Notes: generated by a model from the letters alone, not told the origin. A stretch of DNA of 64,000 nt from Ruminococcus sp. (GCA_022779485.1 JALFTC010000014.1:124001-188000); one strand, 5' to 3'. Positions 53,342 to 62,252 are shown, numbered from the stretch's first letter. Program-made: numbers and translations.

Positions 53342-53992
53342 ATGTATAAGATTGTTATATTTGACTTAGACGGAACACTGGCAAACACCATTGACGATTT
53401 GGCAGACGCTACGAATGTTGGCTTAGAAAAGGCAGGTTTGCCCACACATCCTGTTGAAAAGTACAAGCAAATGGTTGGCAGCGGAATTGTCAACCTTGTT
53501 AAAAGAGCTATGAAACCTGTTGAGGATGAAAAAGCCTTTGAAATTGTAAAAAACGGCTTTGACGAGTACTACAAGGAACATTCCACTGATAAAACCTCTG
53601 CATACGAGGGAACAGAGGAGTTGCTCTTTGAATTATCAAAAAGGGGCATTGCCACAGCTGTTTTATCAAATAAGCCTGATGAATTTGTGGCAAAAATTTT
53701 GAAAAAGATTTTCCCTAACCACAATTTTACCTATGCTTGGGGCAAAAAGCCTGAGTATAAAATCAAGCCAAGTCCGGACGCACTTAACGCAATTCTAAGC
53801 CTTTCAGGTGTTAGCAGGGATGAGTGCATTTATGTGGGTGACAGTGATGTTGATTGCTTTACCGCCCAAAATGCCGGGGTGAAATGCTGTGGTGTAAGCT
53901 GGGGCTTTAGGGGCAGAGAAGAGCTTGAAAATGCAGGTGCCGACAAGGTGATTGACGCTCCGTTACAGTTGATTGAGCAGTTTGAACTATGA
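53342..53992 (+). CDS. gph: HAD-superfamily phosphatase, phosphoglycolate phosphatase-like
   Basis: The 216-aa HAD hydrolase shows motif I FDLDGTLANT (about residues 7-16, nucleophile Asp8 and Asp10), motif II VLSNKP, Lys in KPSPD and motif IV YVGDSDVDCFTAQNAG. This is the Gph/PpaX group. It dephosphorylates small phosphorylated metabolites; phosphoglycolate is the usual guess. The start directly follows the cyclase stop, and the end overlaps queH by 4 bp, showing tight translational coupling. Confidence 0.88.
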   Translation: MYKIVIFDLDGTLANTIDDLADATNVGLEKAGLPTHPVEKYKQMVGSGIVNLVKRAMKPVEDEKAFEIVKNGFDEYYKEHSTDKTSAYEGTEELLFELSKRGIATAVLSNKPDEFVAKILKKIFPNHNFTYAWGKKPEYKIKPSPDALNAILSLSGVSRDECIYVGDSDVDCFTAQNAGVKCCGVSWGFRGREELENAGADKVIDAPLQLIEQFEL

Positions 53993-54600
53993 AAAGAAAC
54001 TATCAAAGGGAGCTTGACTCCCTAATTTCATATAACGAGAAGCAAAGTATTGTTCCTACATTATTGCTACACGCCTGTTGCGCCCCTTGCAGCAGCTATG
54101 TAATTGAATATTTAAGCAACTATTTCCGACTGACAATGCTGTTTTTTAACCCTAACATAGGGGAAAGGGAGGAGTATTCCTACCGTCGTGACGAGCTGAA
54201 AAGGCTTATCAGCGAGATGAAAACAAAGTATCCCGTTTCGTTTATAGACGGAGAATACAACCCACAGGAATTTTATGATGTGGCAAAGGGTCTTGAAAAT
54301 GAACCGGAAAGGGGAAAAAGATGTTCAAAGTGCTTTTCTCTCCGTCTGAATTACACAGCATCTGTCGCAGAGAAAGAGGGCTTTGACTACTTTGCAACCA
54401 CCCTTACCCTAAGTCCATTAAAGAATGCAGAGGTTATCAACAGTATTGGGGAAAAAATAGAGTGTAAATCAAAATATTTGCCCTCGGATTTTAAGAAGAA
54501 AGAGGGCTACAAGCGGAGTATTGTCCTTTCCAAAGAGCATAATCTGTACAGACAGAACTATTGCGGATGTGTTTTTTCAAAGAGAAACAGGGAATATTAA
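53989..54600 (+). CDS. queH: Epoxyqueuosine reductase QueH
   Basis: The 203-aa protein has the QueH (former DUF208) cysteine pattern: HACCAPCSSYVIEYL (about residues 27-41), RCSKCFSLRL (about 105) and YCGCVFS near the C-terminus (about 190). QueH replaces QueG in many bacteria and reduces epoxyqueuosine to queuosine in tRNA anticodons, using an iron-sulfur cluster. It overlaps the HAD gene (ATGA). Other queuosine genes are not in the window. Confidence 0.93.
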   Translation: MKRNYQRELDSLISYNEKQSIVPTLLLHACCAPCSSYVIEYLSNYFRLTMLFFNPNIGEREEYSYRRDELKRLISEMKTKYPVSFIDGEYNPQEFYDVAKGLENEPERGKRCSKCFSLRLNYTASVAEKEGFDYFATTLTLSPLKNAEVINSIGEKIECKSKYLPSDFKKKEGYKRSIVLSKEHNLYRQNYCGCVFSKRNREY

Positions 54601-54632
54601 CAGGCATTTCCATAAATTAAGGAGGAGTTTTG

Positions 54633-55160
54633 ATGGCTGAAACTTTAAAAACTATTATTTCCCGCAGAAGTGTGAGGAATTTTAAATCGGATATGGTTCC
54701 AAAGGATATTATCGAAAAAATTGTACAGGCAGGTACCTATGCTCCAACAGGCAGAGGTAAGCAGTCGCCAATAATTATAGCGGTGACAAACAGGGAGCTC
54801 CGTGACAGGCTTTCCAAAATGAATGCAAGGATATTGGGCAAGGGTGAGGATTTTGACCCATTCTATAATGCTCCCGTTTGCCTGATTGTTTTGGCTAACA
54901 AGGAAATGCCAACATACTTGTATGACGGTACTCTTGTAATGGGTAACCTTATGTTGGCGGCAGAAGATTTGGGTGTGGGAAGCTGTTGGATTCACCGAGC
55001 AAAGGAAGAATTTATGACTGATGAGGGCAGAGAAATCCTTAAATCCCTTGGTATTGAGGGTGATTACGAGGGGATAGGTCATTGTGTTTTGGGTTATCCT
55101 GACGGTGAGGTTTCTCCTCCTGCTCCACGAAAAGATGACTATGTATATTTTGCAGAATAG
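54633..55160 (+). CDS. Nitroreductase family protein
   Basis: The 175-aa FMN-dependent oxidoreductase begins AETLKTIISRRSVRNFK with the FMN-phosphate Arg pair and has APTGRGKQSP (about residues 36-45) and GVGSCWIHRA (about 114). Length is typical of small nitroreductases. The start has AAGGAGGAG. It lies 32 bp after queH. The substrate is unknown. Confidence 0.92.
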   Translation: MAETLKTIISRRSVRNFKSDMVPKDIIEKIVQAGTYAPTGRGKQSPIIIAVTNRELRDRLSKMNARILGKGEDFDPFYNAPVCLIVLANKEMPTYLYDGTLVMGNLMLAAEDLGVGSCWIHRAKEEFMTDEGREILKSLGIEGDYEGIGHCVLGYPDGEVSPPAPRKDDYVYFAE

Positions 55161-55319
55161 CGTAAAATAGCAGTATAGCAAAAATTATCTCATAGTTTTG
55201 TGTGTAAGTTGTTTTGATGTCAAATATTAAATAAGGGATAATGTCTAAAATGTTATATTTTTGAATAAATTTGTTAAAAATAATACCTTTACTTGGCAAA
55301 TAATTATCAATTTTTTTAG

Positions 55320-55348
55320 TTGTCTGCATATATTATTTTTGATATAAT
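55320..55348 (+). promoter_or_regulatory. Promoter of the capsule-type regulatory operon
   Basis: TTGTCT (55320-55325) and TATAAT (55343-55348) are 17 bp apart, 33 bp before the cpsB-like start. Confidence 0.7.
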
Positions 55349-55381
55349 ATGTTATAGTCATAGTTGTATGAGGAGGATTGT

Positions 55382-56095
55382 ATGAAAATAATAGATTTTC
55401 ACTCACATATCCTTCCAAACATTGATGACGGCAGTGATAGTGTAGAAACTTCCCTTCTTATGACAGATGCAATGCTTAACCAAGGGGTAGATACCGTAGT
55501 TGCCACACCTCACTTTTATGCACATAAGGACAGGATAGAAACATTCCTTCAAAAAAGGCAAAATGCCTTTGAAGATTTGAAAAAATCTTTACCTAATGAA
55601 AGCCTAAACATTGTTGTAGGGGCTGAGGTTGCATATTTCAGTGGTATTTCAAAAGCTCAAGAGATAACTGACCTAACCATAGATAAGTCAGAAGTTTTGC
55701 TTTTGGAAATGCCTTTTCAAGTGTGGAATGAAGAAATTATTGGTGAAGTAAGGCACTTGATTTATTCAAGAAAACTAACAGTGATGATTGCCCATTTAGA
55801 AAGATACCTTGAAATCAAGGGAAACAAACCTTTCATAAAAAAACTTCTTTCTCTGCCTGTTGTAATTCAGCTTAATGCAGGAGAGTTCCTTAACCGCAAA
55901 GGTAAAAGGAAATTGCTTAAAATTATAAAACAGCAGGATAAAGTTGTTTTAGGAAGTGACTGTCACAATATGAACACCAGACCGCCTATTTTGGCAAAAG
56001 CGAGAGCAGTTTTAGGTAATGAATGTGACAGAACCGTTCTCCAAAAAATTGACGAAACTGGCGAAAACATATTAGGAGGAAATAAAAATGTCTAA
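55382..56095 (+). CDS. cpsB: PHP-family tyrosine-protein phosphatase (CpsB/YwqE type)
   Basis: The 237-aa product has the PHP metal-site motif DFHSHILPNIDDGS (about residues 4-17), VVATPHFYAH, VGAEVAYF, AHLERY and a late GSDCHNM motif, which together supply the His/Asp metal ligands. CpsB-type enzymes dephosphorylate the BY-kinase of capsule systems; the kinase gene is three genes downstream. ATG 55382 has AGGAGG upstream. It overlaps the next small ORF by 8 bp. Confidence 0.93.
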   Translation: MKIIDFHSHILPNIDDGSDSVETSLLMTDAMLNQGVDTVVATPHFYAHKDRIETFLQKRQNAFEDLKKSLPNESLNIVVGAEVAYFSGISKAQEITDLTIDKSEVLLLEMPFQVWNEEIIGEVRHLIYSRKLTVMIAHLERYLEIKGNKPFIKKLLSLPVVIQLNAGEFLNRKGKRKLLKIIKQQDKVVLGSDCHNMNTRPPILAKARAVLGNECDRTVLQKIDETGENILGGNKNV

Positions 56096-56198
56096 AAAAC
56101 TTACATACATAATAAGTGCAGGACTTTTTGCTGTGCTTTGTGCATTATTATTCCTTGAAAAATTTTATCCTGAAATGGGTTCCGGTTTGTTAGGATGA
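56088..56198 (+). CDS. 36-aa single-pass membrane peptide in the capsule-type operon
   Basis: ATG 56088 to TGA 56196 encodes MSKKLTYIISAGLFAVLCAL then LFLEKFYPEMGSGLLG, one hydrophobic helix with a basic N-terminus. The ribosome site AGGAGGAAAT is among the best in the operon. It overlaps the end of cpsB and lies 7 bp before the LCP gene, so it is clearly part of this unit. Function unknown; it may assist the LCP or Wzz membrane complex. Confidence 0.75.
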   Translation: MSKKLTYIISAGLFAVLCALLFLEKFYPEMGSGLLG

Positions 56199-56205
56199 TT
56201 TTTGT

Positions 56206-57225
56206 ATGAGTATTAAGAAGTATGACGAATCCCGCAAAAAGGATTTTCACAAGAAGCTTGTTATCTGCGGTGTTATATTCTTGATAGGAATTGCGTTGGG
56301 AGTTGGAATGTTCTGTTTTCTAAGCCCTGATGAAGAAAAAGAAACAATCTCTACCATGGACACAATAGACAAGCGTGATATTGTAGAAATCGGCGGTGTT
56401 AAGTGTGTGCCTAAGGAGGATGTTGAAACATATCTTTTCTTGGGTGTTGACCAAAGAGGCGAGCTTACTAAGGTAAAAAAGTTCGACGGCACCGGTCAGT
56501 GTGATGTTATTCAGCTACTTGTCCTTGACAATACAAACAAAACATACTCAAAACTGGTTATAAACAGGGATACAATGGTGGATATGACCACCTATAACGA
56601 AAAGGGACAATCCCTTGGTGAAGTGAATGCACAAATTGCTCTTGCCCATACAAACGGTGATGTTGCTGATTTTGGTAACAAGGTAACCATTGAAACGGTA
56701 TCAAAACTGCTTTACAATCAGCCTATTGACGGATATGTTTCTCTGAATATGGATTCAATTCCTGCAATAAACAACCTTGCAGGGGGAGTAACCGTTACTA
56801 TTGAGGATGATTTTTCGGCATCTGATAAAAGCCTTAAAAAAGGGGAAACCGTAAAGCTTTCCGATGAGCAGGCATATCACTATGTACACGACAGACAAAA
56901 TGTTGCCGACGGTACAAATGTAAACCGTATGAAAAGGCAAACAATGTATTTGTCCAATTTAAAAGATATATTATTGGGCAAATTTAAGGAAAATGGCAGT
57001 TTTATAAATCAAGCATATGATTCCCTTGAAAAATATATGAGTACAGATTTAACTCCTCGTATGATGAGCAGAATTGCACTTAACCTTACAAAATATGAAG
57101 AGGTTAATGCTCCTGTTCTCACAGGTAAAAACAGTATGGGAGAATTTGGGTTTATTGAGTTTAGGCTTGACCAAAGTAGCCTTGATAAGGCTGTGAGAGA
57201 GCTTTTTTATGATGAGGTAAAGTGA
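56206..57225 (+). CDS. LytR-CpsA-Psr (LCP) family glycopolymer ligase
   Basis: The 339-aa protein has a short basic cytoplasmic N-terminus, one transmembrane helix (about residues 17-38) and an extracytoplasmic LCP domain with TYLFLGVDQRG (about 80-90), the VINRDTMVDM motif with conserved Arg/Asp, and HYVHDRQNV-DGTNVNRMKRQ near residue 225. LCP enzymes transfer undecaprenyl-linked glycopolymers to peptidoglycan. It lies between the small membrane peptide and the Wzz gene. Confidence 0.92.
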   Translation: MSIKKYDESRKKDFHKKLVICGVIFLIGIALGVGMFCFLSPDEEKETISTMDTIDKRDIVEIGGVKCVPKEDVETYLFLGVDQRGELTKVKKFDGTGQCDVIQLLVLDNTNKTYSKLVINRDTMVDMTTYNEKGQSLGEVNAQIALAHTNGDVADFGNKVTIETVSKLLYNQPIDGYVSLNMDSIPAINNLAGGVTVTIEDDFSASDKSLKKGETVKLSDEQAYHYVHDRQNVADGTNVNRMKRQTMYLSNLKDILLGKFKENGSFINQAYDSLEKYMSTDLTPRMMSRIALNLTKYEEVNAPVLTGKNSMGEFGFIEFRLDQSSLDKAVRELFYDEVK

Positions 57226-57280
57226 CTGTGAAGTGTCAGTCTTTTAAATTAGATTGTAGATAAGGTAAATAAGTTAGTTC

Positions 57281-57298
57281 CAAACGCATATGCGTTTG
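57281..57298. promoter_or_regulatory. Perfect 18-bp palindrome upstream of the Wzz gene
   Basis: CAAACGCATATGCGTTTG is self-complementary with no loop, 14 bp before the Wzz start. As DNA it could be a dimer-binding operator; it lacks a T tract, so it is not a terminator. Confidence 0.5.
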
Positions 57299-57312
57299 AA
57301 AAGGAGATAGGT

Positions 57313-58137
57313 ATGAGTTTGAAAAAAAATGATTATACTGCTGAAACCGGGTTGACAAACGCAGAAAAGGTAAACAGTTCTTTTTCTGAGCCTTTGTTAC
57401 AGGAGCAGGACAACAGCGAATCGACAATAGATTTGGTGGATTTGTTTTATGCTTTGTTCCGCAAGCTACACTATATTGTGCTTAGTGTGCTGATAGGAGC
57501 TGTGATATTTAACGCATTTTCCTACTTTTTCATTAAGCCCACATATCAGTCAACAGCAAAGATGTATATTGTTTCTGCATCCAAGGATTCTGTAGTAGAT
57601 TTTTCTGACATTAATGTCGGTACATCCCTTACATCCGATTATGAACAGCTTATTTTAAGTTACCCTGTACTTAGCAAGGTGCTTGTGAACCTTGATTTGG
57701 ATTGGAGCATAGCAGAGCTTAAGTCTTGCATTACTATTGACAATCCTGATGATACGAGAATTTTGAACATTTCAGCAATAACCACAGATCCAAGGGACTC
57801 TATGAGAATTGCTAACGAGGTTATGGATATTTCCATAAAATACTTACCTGACACAATGAGCACAAATGCTCCGAATGTGGCTGAAAGGGCAAGATATAAT
57901 AAGGTTAAGGTTGCTCCAAACTATGGAAAATATACTTTTCTTGGTGCACTTTTAGGACTTTTACTTAGCGGTACTGTAATCCTTGCAAGGCATCTAATGG
58001 ACGATACAATTCATACTGCTTATGATATGGAAAGATATTTTGGAATTGAGCCTTTGACTGTTGTTCCTGAAAATCAGCAATTATTTGACGGAGTTGAGCC
58101 TGAGAAAAAAACTGTTCTTAAAAGGTGGAGGGCGTAA
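57313..58137 (+). CDS. cpsC: Chain-length determinant (Wzz/CpsC), BY-kinase modulator
   Basis: The 274-aa protein has two transmembrane helices (about residues 52-75 and 210-228) flanking an extracytoplasmic domain; the first is preceded by IDLVDLFYALFRKLHYIVL, the Wzz signature. In Firmicutes CpsC activates the separate kinase CpsD, encoded 4 bp downstream. An AAAGGAGATAGG site precedes the ATG. A Pro-rich motif near the second helix, usual in Wzz, is not evident. Confidence 0.9.
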   Translation: MSLKKNDYTAETGLTNAEKVNSSFSEPLLQEQDNSESTIDLVDLFYALFRKLHYIVLSVLIGAVIFNAFSYFFIKPTYQSTAKMYIVSASKDSVVDFSDINVGTSLTSDYEQLILSYPVLSKVLVNLDLDWSIAELKSCITIDNPDDTRILNISAITTDPRDSMRIANEVMDISIKYLPDTMSTNAPNVAERARYNKVKVAPNYGKYTFLGALLGLLLSGTVILARHLMDDTIHTAYDMERYFGIEPLTVVPENQQLFDGVEPEKKTVLKRWRA

Positions 58138-58140
58138 TTT

Positions 58141-58848
58141 ATGAAGAAAATTCAGCTAAATATTCCTACGCTGCCTTATGAGGTAGAGGAAGCAATGAAC
58201 CGACTCCGTGTAAATGTAAAATTTTGCGGTAAGAATACAAAGAAAATTTTGATTACAAGCAGTGTCCCAAATGAGGGAAAGAGTGTTATAGCTGTTCAGC
58301 TTTGGAAGATGATGGCAGAGGCAGGATTTAAAACAGTTTTGCTTGATGTGGATTTGAGAAAATCTGTTTTGAAGGACAGGCATAACTTTAATGATGATAA
58401 GGATATTAAGGGTCTTAGCTACTACCTTTCAGGGCTTTCGGAATACGAGGATGTTGTTTACGAAACGAATGTGGAAAACGGATATATTATTCCAAGTATA
58501 AATACTTTGGAAAATCCATTATCTCTGTTTGAGGATTCCCGCTTTTCTGAGCTTCTTGATAAGCTTTCAAAGGACTATCGTTATGTTTTAATCGACTCAC
58601 CACCTCTGTGTTCAGTTTCAGACGGCTCCCTTATTGCTTCTATGTGCGACGGTGCGTTACTTGTTGTCCGTAGTGGACGCACATCAAAGGATTTGGTAAG
58701 ACAGTCAATGAAACAGCTTGATTATGTTGGATGTAAGCTGTTAGGTACAGTTTTGAACCGTGCCGAAACAACCACAAGAGTATATAGCAAATATTATGGC
58801 AAATACTACGGTTCATCAAATAATGATAATAATACAAATAATGGGTAA
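58141..58848 (+). CDS. cpsD: Tyrosine-protein kinase CpsD (BY-kinase)
   Basis: The 235-aa protein shows Walker A (TSSVPNEGKSVIAVQL, about residues 40-55), Walker A' (VLLDVDLRKS) and Walker B (YVLIDSPPLC), and a C-terminal Tyr-rich tail (YSKYYGKYYG) that is the autophosphorylation site. It works with CpsC at the membrane and is reversed by CpsB. All three control genes are present, but no glycosyltransferase, flippase or polymerase gene follows; the polymer genes must be elsewhere. Confidence 0.95.
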   Translation: MKKIQLNIPTLPYEVEEAMNRLRVNVKFCGKNTKKILITSSVPNEGKSVIAVQLWKMMAEAGFKTVLLDVDLRKSVLKDRHNFNDDKDIKGLSYYLSGLSEYEDVVYETNVENGYIIPSINTLENPLSLFEDSRFSELLDKLSKDYRYVLIDSPPLCSVSDGSLIASMCDGALLVVRSGRTSKDLVRQSMKQLDYVGCKLLGTVLNRAETTTRVYSKYYGKYYGSSNNDNNTNNG

Positions 58849-58951
58849 TTACACAGTGCTAAATTTTTAGCGTCTGTGATAATTATAGATACGGATTTTG
58901 CTTTTCCGTGGCAGCATTTCTGTACTTAAAATCTTAAAGGAGGAATTATAA

Positions 58952-59575
58952 ATGAGAATGAAAAGACTTTTTGCGGTAATGTTAGCTGCTATTATGATGA
59001 TGACTTGTGTTTCTGTTGCTTCTGCAGCAAGCAGTCCATCAAAGCCAAGTGCAAACTTTAAGACAGCTTCTGTTGCTATGCCAAGCTTTGTTTACAATGC
59101 TAAGACACAGAAGGTTAACGGCAAAGTTACTGTTAAGGTAAAGACAAGCTATGGCTATGTTACTCTTAAAGAAGGCGTTCACTACAAGCTTGTTTATAAG
59201 GCCGGAAAGTATGTTGGTTCTTACAAGGTTTCTGTAGTAGGTATCGGTGCATACAAGGGTACATCTGTTAGCAAGACATACAAGATTACAAAGGCTGGCA
59301 ACAAGGTTACTGTAAAGAACTATAAGACAAGCTATAAGGCTTCTTCTCTTAAGAAAAAGGCTACAACCTTTACACTTAAGATTAAAGGCGTTGGCGTAAG
59401 AACTTGTAAGGCTTCTGTACCTTCAAAGCTTAAGAAGTACATCAGCGTAGGTAAAAAGGGTAAGGTTACTCTTAAGAAGGGTGCAAAGAAGGGTACTTAC
59501 AAGATTGTTGTAAAGTGTGCCGGTACAAACAACTACAAGGCAGGCACAAAGACTATTACAATTAAGGTTAAATAA
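58952..59575 (+). CDS. Small secreted Lys-rich protein
   Basis: The 207-aa product has a signal peptide (cleavage near SVASAAS, residue 27) and a highly basic mature part. It contains a beta-type domain pattern (VTLKEGVHYKLVYKAGKYVG, SYKVSVVGIGAYKGTS) like that in surface proteins of gut Firmicutes, then a Lys/Gly-rich C-terminus ending TKTITIKVK. AAAGGAGG precedes the ATG. It is monocistronic with a strong terminator. A wall or polysaccharide-binding role is possible because of its charge; function unknown. Confidence 0.75.
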   Translation: MRMKRLFAVMLAAIMMMTCVSVASAASSPSKPSANFKTASVAMPSFVYNAKTQKVNGKVTVKVKTSYGYVTLKEGVHYKLVYKAGKYVGSYKVSVVGIGAYKGTSVSKTYKITKAGNKVTVKNYKTSYKASSLKKKATTFTLKIKGVGVRTCKASVPSKLKKYISVGKKGKVTLKKGAKKGTYKIVVKCAGTNNYKAGTKTITIKVK

Positions 59576-59612
59576 TTTAGTAGTCAAATAAAAATTTGTT
59601 GTACAACAAAGA

Positions 59613-59649
59613 AAACAGACATTCCGACCACGGGGATGTCTGTTTTTTT
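59613..59649 (+). terminator. Intrinsic terminator after the secreted basic protein gene
   Basis: AACAGACATCCC-like arms (AACAGACATTCC and GGGGATGTCTGTT) pair with a short loop, followed by TTTTTT. Confidence 0.9.
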
Positions 59650-59719
59650 CTTAATTCCTTTCTTTTTTCACGATGTTATGGTATTATAGAGTATATCAAT
59701 TTAGGAGAATGTGAAAGCT

Positions 59720-59914
59720 ATGTTTGATAAAATGCAGAAAAACTATATTTCTTCCTTGGGCATTGATGTGGACTTTAACTCCCTCACCCGAGAGGATATA
59801 CAAAAAATCAAAATTACTGTTAAGGAAAACCTTGACAAAAAGGGTTTTGACCAAAACTACAACCTTACCCCTGAGGGAGTAATGTGCCAAACAATTTTGG
59901 AAGTCCTTGAGTAA
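59720..59914 (+). CDS. Small 64-aa protein of unknown function
   Basis: The product (FDKMQKNYISSLGIDVDFN and on to EGVMCQTILEVLE) is soluble and mostly helical with no known domain. A TTAGGAGA site precedes both ATG 59720 and GTG 59711; the ATG is chosen because the GTG lies too close. It is bounded by the terminator of the basic protein gene and by a repeat element. Codon use looks ordinary for the region. Confidence 0.5.
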   Translation: MFDKMQKNYISSLGIDVDFNSLTREDIQKIKITVKENLDKKGFDQNYNLTPEGVMCQTILEVLE

Positions 59915-59930
59915 CTGTGTTGCCTACACT

Positions 59931-60069
59931 TGTCATTCTGAACGCAGTGAAGAATCTGAGAGGAAAGCAGTGGTGCATTAGCCGACACTAAAAGGTTATA
60001 GGAAAGTATGATTTCTCTAACAAAGTAAGTGGTAGAGGAAGGGGATTCCTCGACAAGCTCGGAATGACA
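59931..60069. repeat. TGTCATTC-type palindromic repeat element (139 bp)
   Basis: It starts TGTCATTCTGAACGCAGTGA and ends CTCGGAATGACA, so the outer 8 bp (TGTCATTC and GAATGACA) are inverted. The start, with AAGAATCT following, is the well-known consensus of a dispersed repeat found in many Firmicutes and other bacteria. It is unrelated to the ~160-bp element. Confidence 0.8.
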
Positions 60070-60118
60070 TAGTTGTGCTCGAAATGAAATAGTAGGATAT
60101 TAGTAATGGCAAATAGTA

Positions 60119-60150
60119 AAACGGGAGCTGTATTTTTACCAGCTCCCGTT
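60119..60150 (-). terminator. Terminator of the murT-gatD operon
   Basis: On the minus strand AACGGGAGCTG and CAGCTCCCGTT form an 11-bp stem with a 10-nt loop, followed by TTACT. The T tract is short. Confidence 0.75.
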
Positions 60151-60153
60151 ATT

Positions 60154-60915
60154 TTATATCAGCTTTCTTATTCTTTCCTTGAAATTTTCTATTTTGTCCG
60201 AGTATCGGTCAACAATGTATTTGTTAGCTTCTTTTTCCTCAATATCGTCAAGAGGAGTGAGCACAACCTTGTCTGTACCGTACTTTCTTTCAAGTGCTTT
60301 TGTAAGAAGATAGTCGCACAGCTGTGGGTTTTTCGGAAGTAGAGGGCCGTGAAGGTAGGTGCCGATTACATTTTTGTACACAACACCCTCATATCCGCTT
60401 TTTCCGTTGTTGCCCTTGCCGAAAACCACCTTGCCCAAAGGCTTGTTGTCATTTATATATGTTCTTCCACCGTGATTTTCAAATCCCACAATAGGCATTT
60501 CAAACAAATCGCTTTTGATGAAAATATTGTTGATGAGTCTGCCCTTTTCCTGAACGGTGTACATATCAACAATGTCAAGTCCGTCAATTTTTCCCTCATC
60601 GGTTTCGTAATACTTACCCAAAAGCTGATAGCCTCCGCATATGGCTATTACAACTCCCATATCCTCAACATAAGCCTTAAATTCAGCCTTGATTTCCTTT
60701 AGTCTGTTGCAAACAAGCATTTGCTCTCTGTCGGAGCCTCCGCCAAGGAGAACAATGTCAAGGGCGCAAAAGTCGATTTCGTCATCAATGCTAAAGGTTT
60801 TCACCTCTGCATCAATGCCACGCCACCTAAGACGCTGTACAAGGCACTGAATGTTTCCTCTGTCACCGTACAGGTTAAGCAAATCGGGAAAAAGATGCCC
60901 AATGGTTATCTTCAT
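60154..60915 (-). CDS. gatD: Lipid II isoglutaminyl synthase glutaminase subunit GatD
   Basis: The 253-aa class I (CobQ/CobB-like) amidotransferase has Cys93 in VIAICGGYQLLG and His189 in GTYLHGPLLPKNP as the catalytic pair; it starts ITIGHLFPDLLNLYGDRGN. GatD supplies ammonia from glutamine to MurT, which amidates D-Glu of the lipid II stem to D-isoglutamine. Its start overlaps the murT stop by one base (TAATG), so the two are translationally coupled. Confidence 0.95.
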   Translation of the reverse strand: MKITIGHLFPDLLNLYGDRGNIQCLVQRLRWRGIDAEVKTFSIDDEIDFCALDIVLLGGGSDREQMLVCNRLKEIKAEFKAYVEDMGVVIAICGGYQLLGKYYETDEGKIDGLDIVDMYTVQEKGRLINNIFIKSDLFEMPIVGFENHGGRTYINDNKPLGKVVFGKGNNGKSGYEGVVYKNVIGTYLHGPLLPKNPQLCDYLLTKALERKYGTDKVVLTPLDDIEEKEANKYIVDRYSDKIENFKERIRKLI

Positions 60916-62252
60916 TATTTTTCCCCCTCCATTCTTTTGAGAATGTTCCTTGTACTGTAAAGTCCTGTGTAGTTAACAAGAACATACAGGTTGCCTACAC
61001 CGTCTGCAATTTTATTCCTTATAGCAGTTTCAATATTGCCCTCAAGGTGGGATGGAATGTCAACATACTTTAGCCTTAACCTCATATCCTGACACCTAAT
61101 TCCGCTGACGGTAATGGACTTTATGCTTTCGTCCTTGAACCGGTCAAAATCTACATCCCAAAGCCAAGAAACATCATTTCCGTCCTGGTCACGGTCGTTG
61201 ATAAGAATAATTACATCCTTGTCCTTTGGGTCAGCCATAACAGCGTTGATGTTCTGATTAAATCCGGCAGGATTTTTTGCAAGGTTAAGTTCAACATCGG
61301 TTCCCTTTATGTTAAAGTGTTCAATTCTTCCGTTTTCCGGGTTAAAGTGGTCAAGCATTGACTGAAAACCCTTCATATCAACACCGGAGTGGCTTGCAAC
61401 AGCATACACAGCAAGAATGTTGTATATGTTGTAAAAGCCCTTATACCTTGCATTTATGTGGTTGCCCTCAACGGTAAATTCAAGATGGTCGCCGTGGTGA
61501 ATGTGTGTAGCAGGGTAGTCAATCTCAGGTCTTTTAAAGCCACATTCAGGGCAAGCGTAGTCACCAAGCTGACTGTAATGGTAATAGTTGTAGTGCATTT
61601 TTGCACCGCACATAGCACAGAATCTGCCCTCTCTTATTTCGGCATTTTCGTCAGCGTCAAACACCTTTTCGCTTATACCGTAGGTGATGAACTTGTTTCC
61701 GCTTTTTATGGCAAGTGAGTGGGAAAGAGGGTCGTCACCGTTGATTACCAAGGTCATATCAGGTGCCATTTTGATAGCATCATCAAGTATTTTTAGGGTT
61801 ATGTCAATCTCCCCGTAGCGGTCAAGCTGGTCACGGAATATGTTGGTAAGCACCATATAGTCCGGCTTTAGTGTCGGCAAAACTCTCTTTGTAGAAACCT
61901 CGTCAATCTCAATACAGGCATAGTCGGCATTTAATGTACAGTCATCATCTGTGGCAAGTACAAATGCAGAAACTACACCGTTTAGCATATTGGAGCCTGT
62001 CCTGTTGCAAATCACCTTTTTGCCCTGTGACTGGAGTGTGGTGCAAAGCATATTGTTTGTGGTGGTTTTTCCGTTTGTACCGCACACAATATACACCTTT
62101 TCTTTGATTTGGTCGGACAAAATTTTCAGGATATTTGGTTCGATTTTTCTTGCGATTAAGCCTGCCCAAGTTACACCCTGCCTACCCATTTTCAGGCACA
62201 GCTTGGCAACAAATTTGGAAAGCTTTATTGCAAATTTTCCTCTTAGCGTCAT
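60915..62252 (-). CDS. murT: Lipid II isoglutaminyl synthase ligase subunit MurT
   Basis: The 445-aa Mur-ligase-like protein has the ATP loop VCGTNGKTTTNNML (about residues 57-70), a central Mur ligase domain interrupted by a zinc ribbon (Cys212/Cys215 and Cys234/Cys237) and a C-terminal DUF1727 domain. The zinc ribbon is characteristic of MurT and absent from MurC-F. With GatD it amidates lipid II. Length is normal. The DAP genes and dcw cluster in the window act in the same pathway. Confidence 0.95.
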   Translation of the reverse strand: MTLRGKFAIKLSKFVAKLCLKMGRQGVTWAGLIARKIEPNILKILSDQIKEKVYIVCGTNGKTTTNNMLCTTLQSQGKKVICNRTGSNMLNGVVSAFVLATDDDCTLNADYACIEIDEVSTKRVLPTLKPDYMVLTNIFRDQLDRYGEIDITLKILDDAIKMAPDMTLVINGDDPLSHSLAIKSGNKFITYGISEKVFDADENAEIREGRFCAMCGAKMHYNYYHYSQLGDYACPECGFKRPEIDYPATHIHHGDHLEFTVEGNHINARYKGFYNIYNILAVYAVASHSGVDMKGFQSMLDHFNPENGRIEHFNIKGTDVELNLAKNPAGFNQNINAVMADPKDKDVIILINDRDQDGNDVSWLWDVDFDRFKDESIKSITVSGIRCQDMRLRLKYVDIPSHLEGNIETAIRNKIADGVGNLYVLVNYTGLYSTRNILKRMEGEK

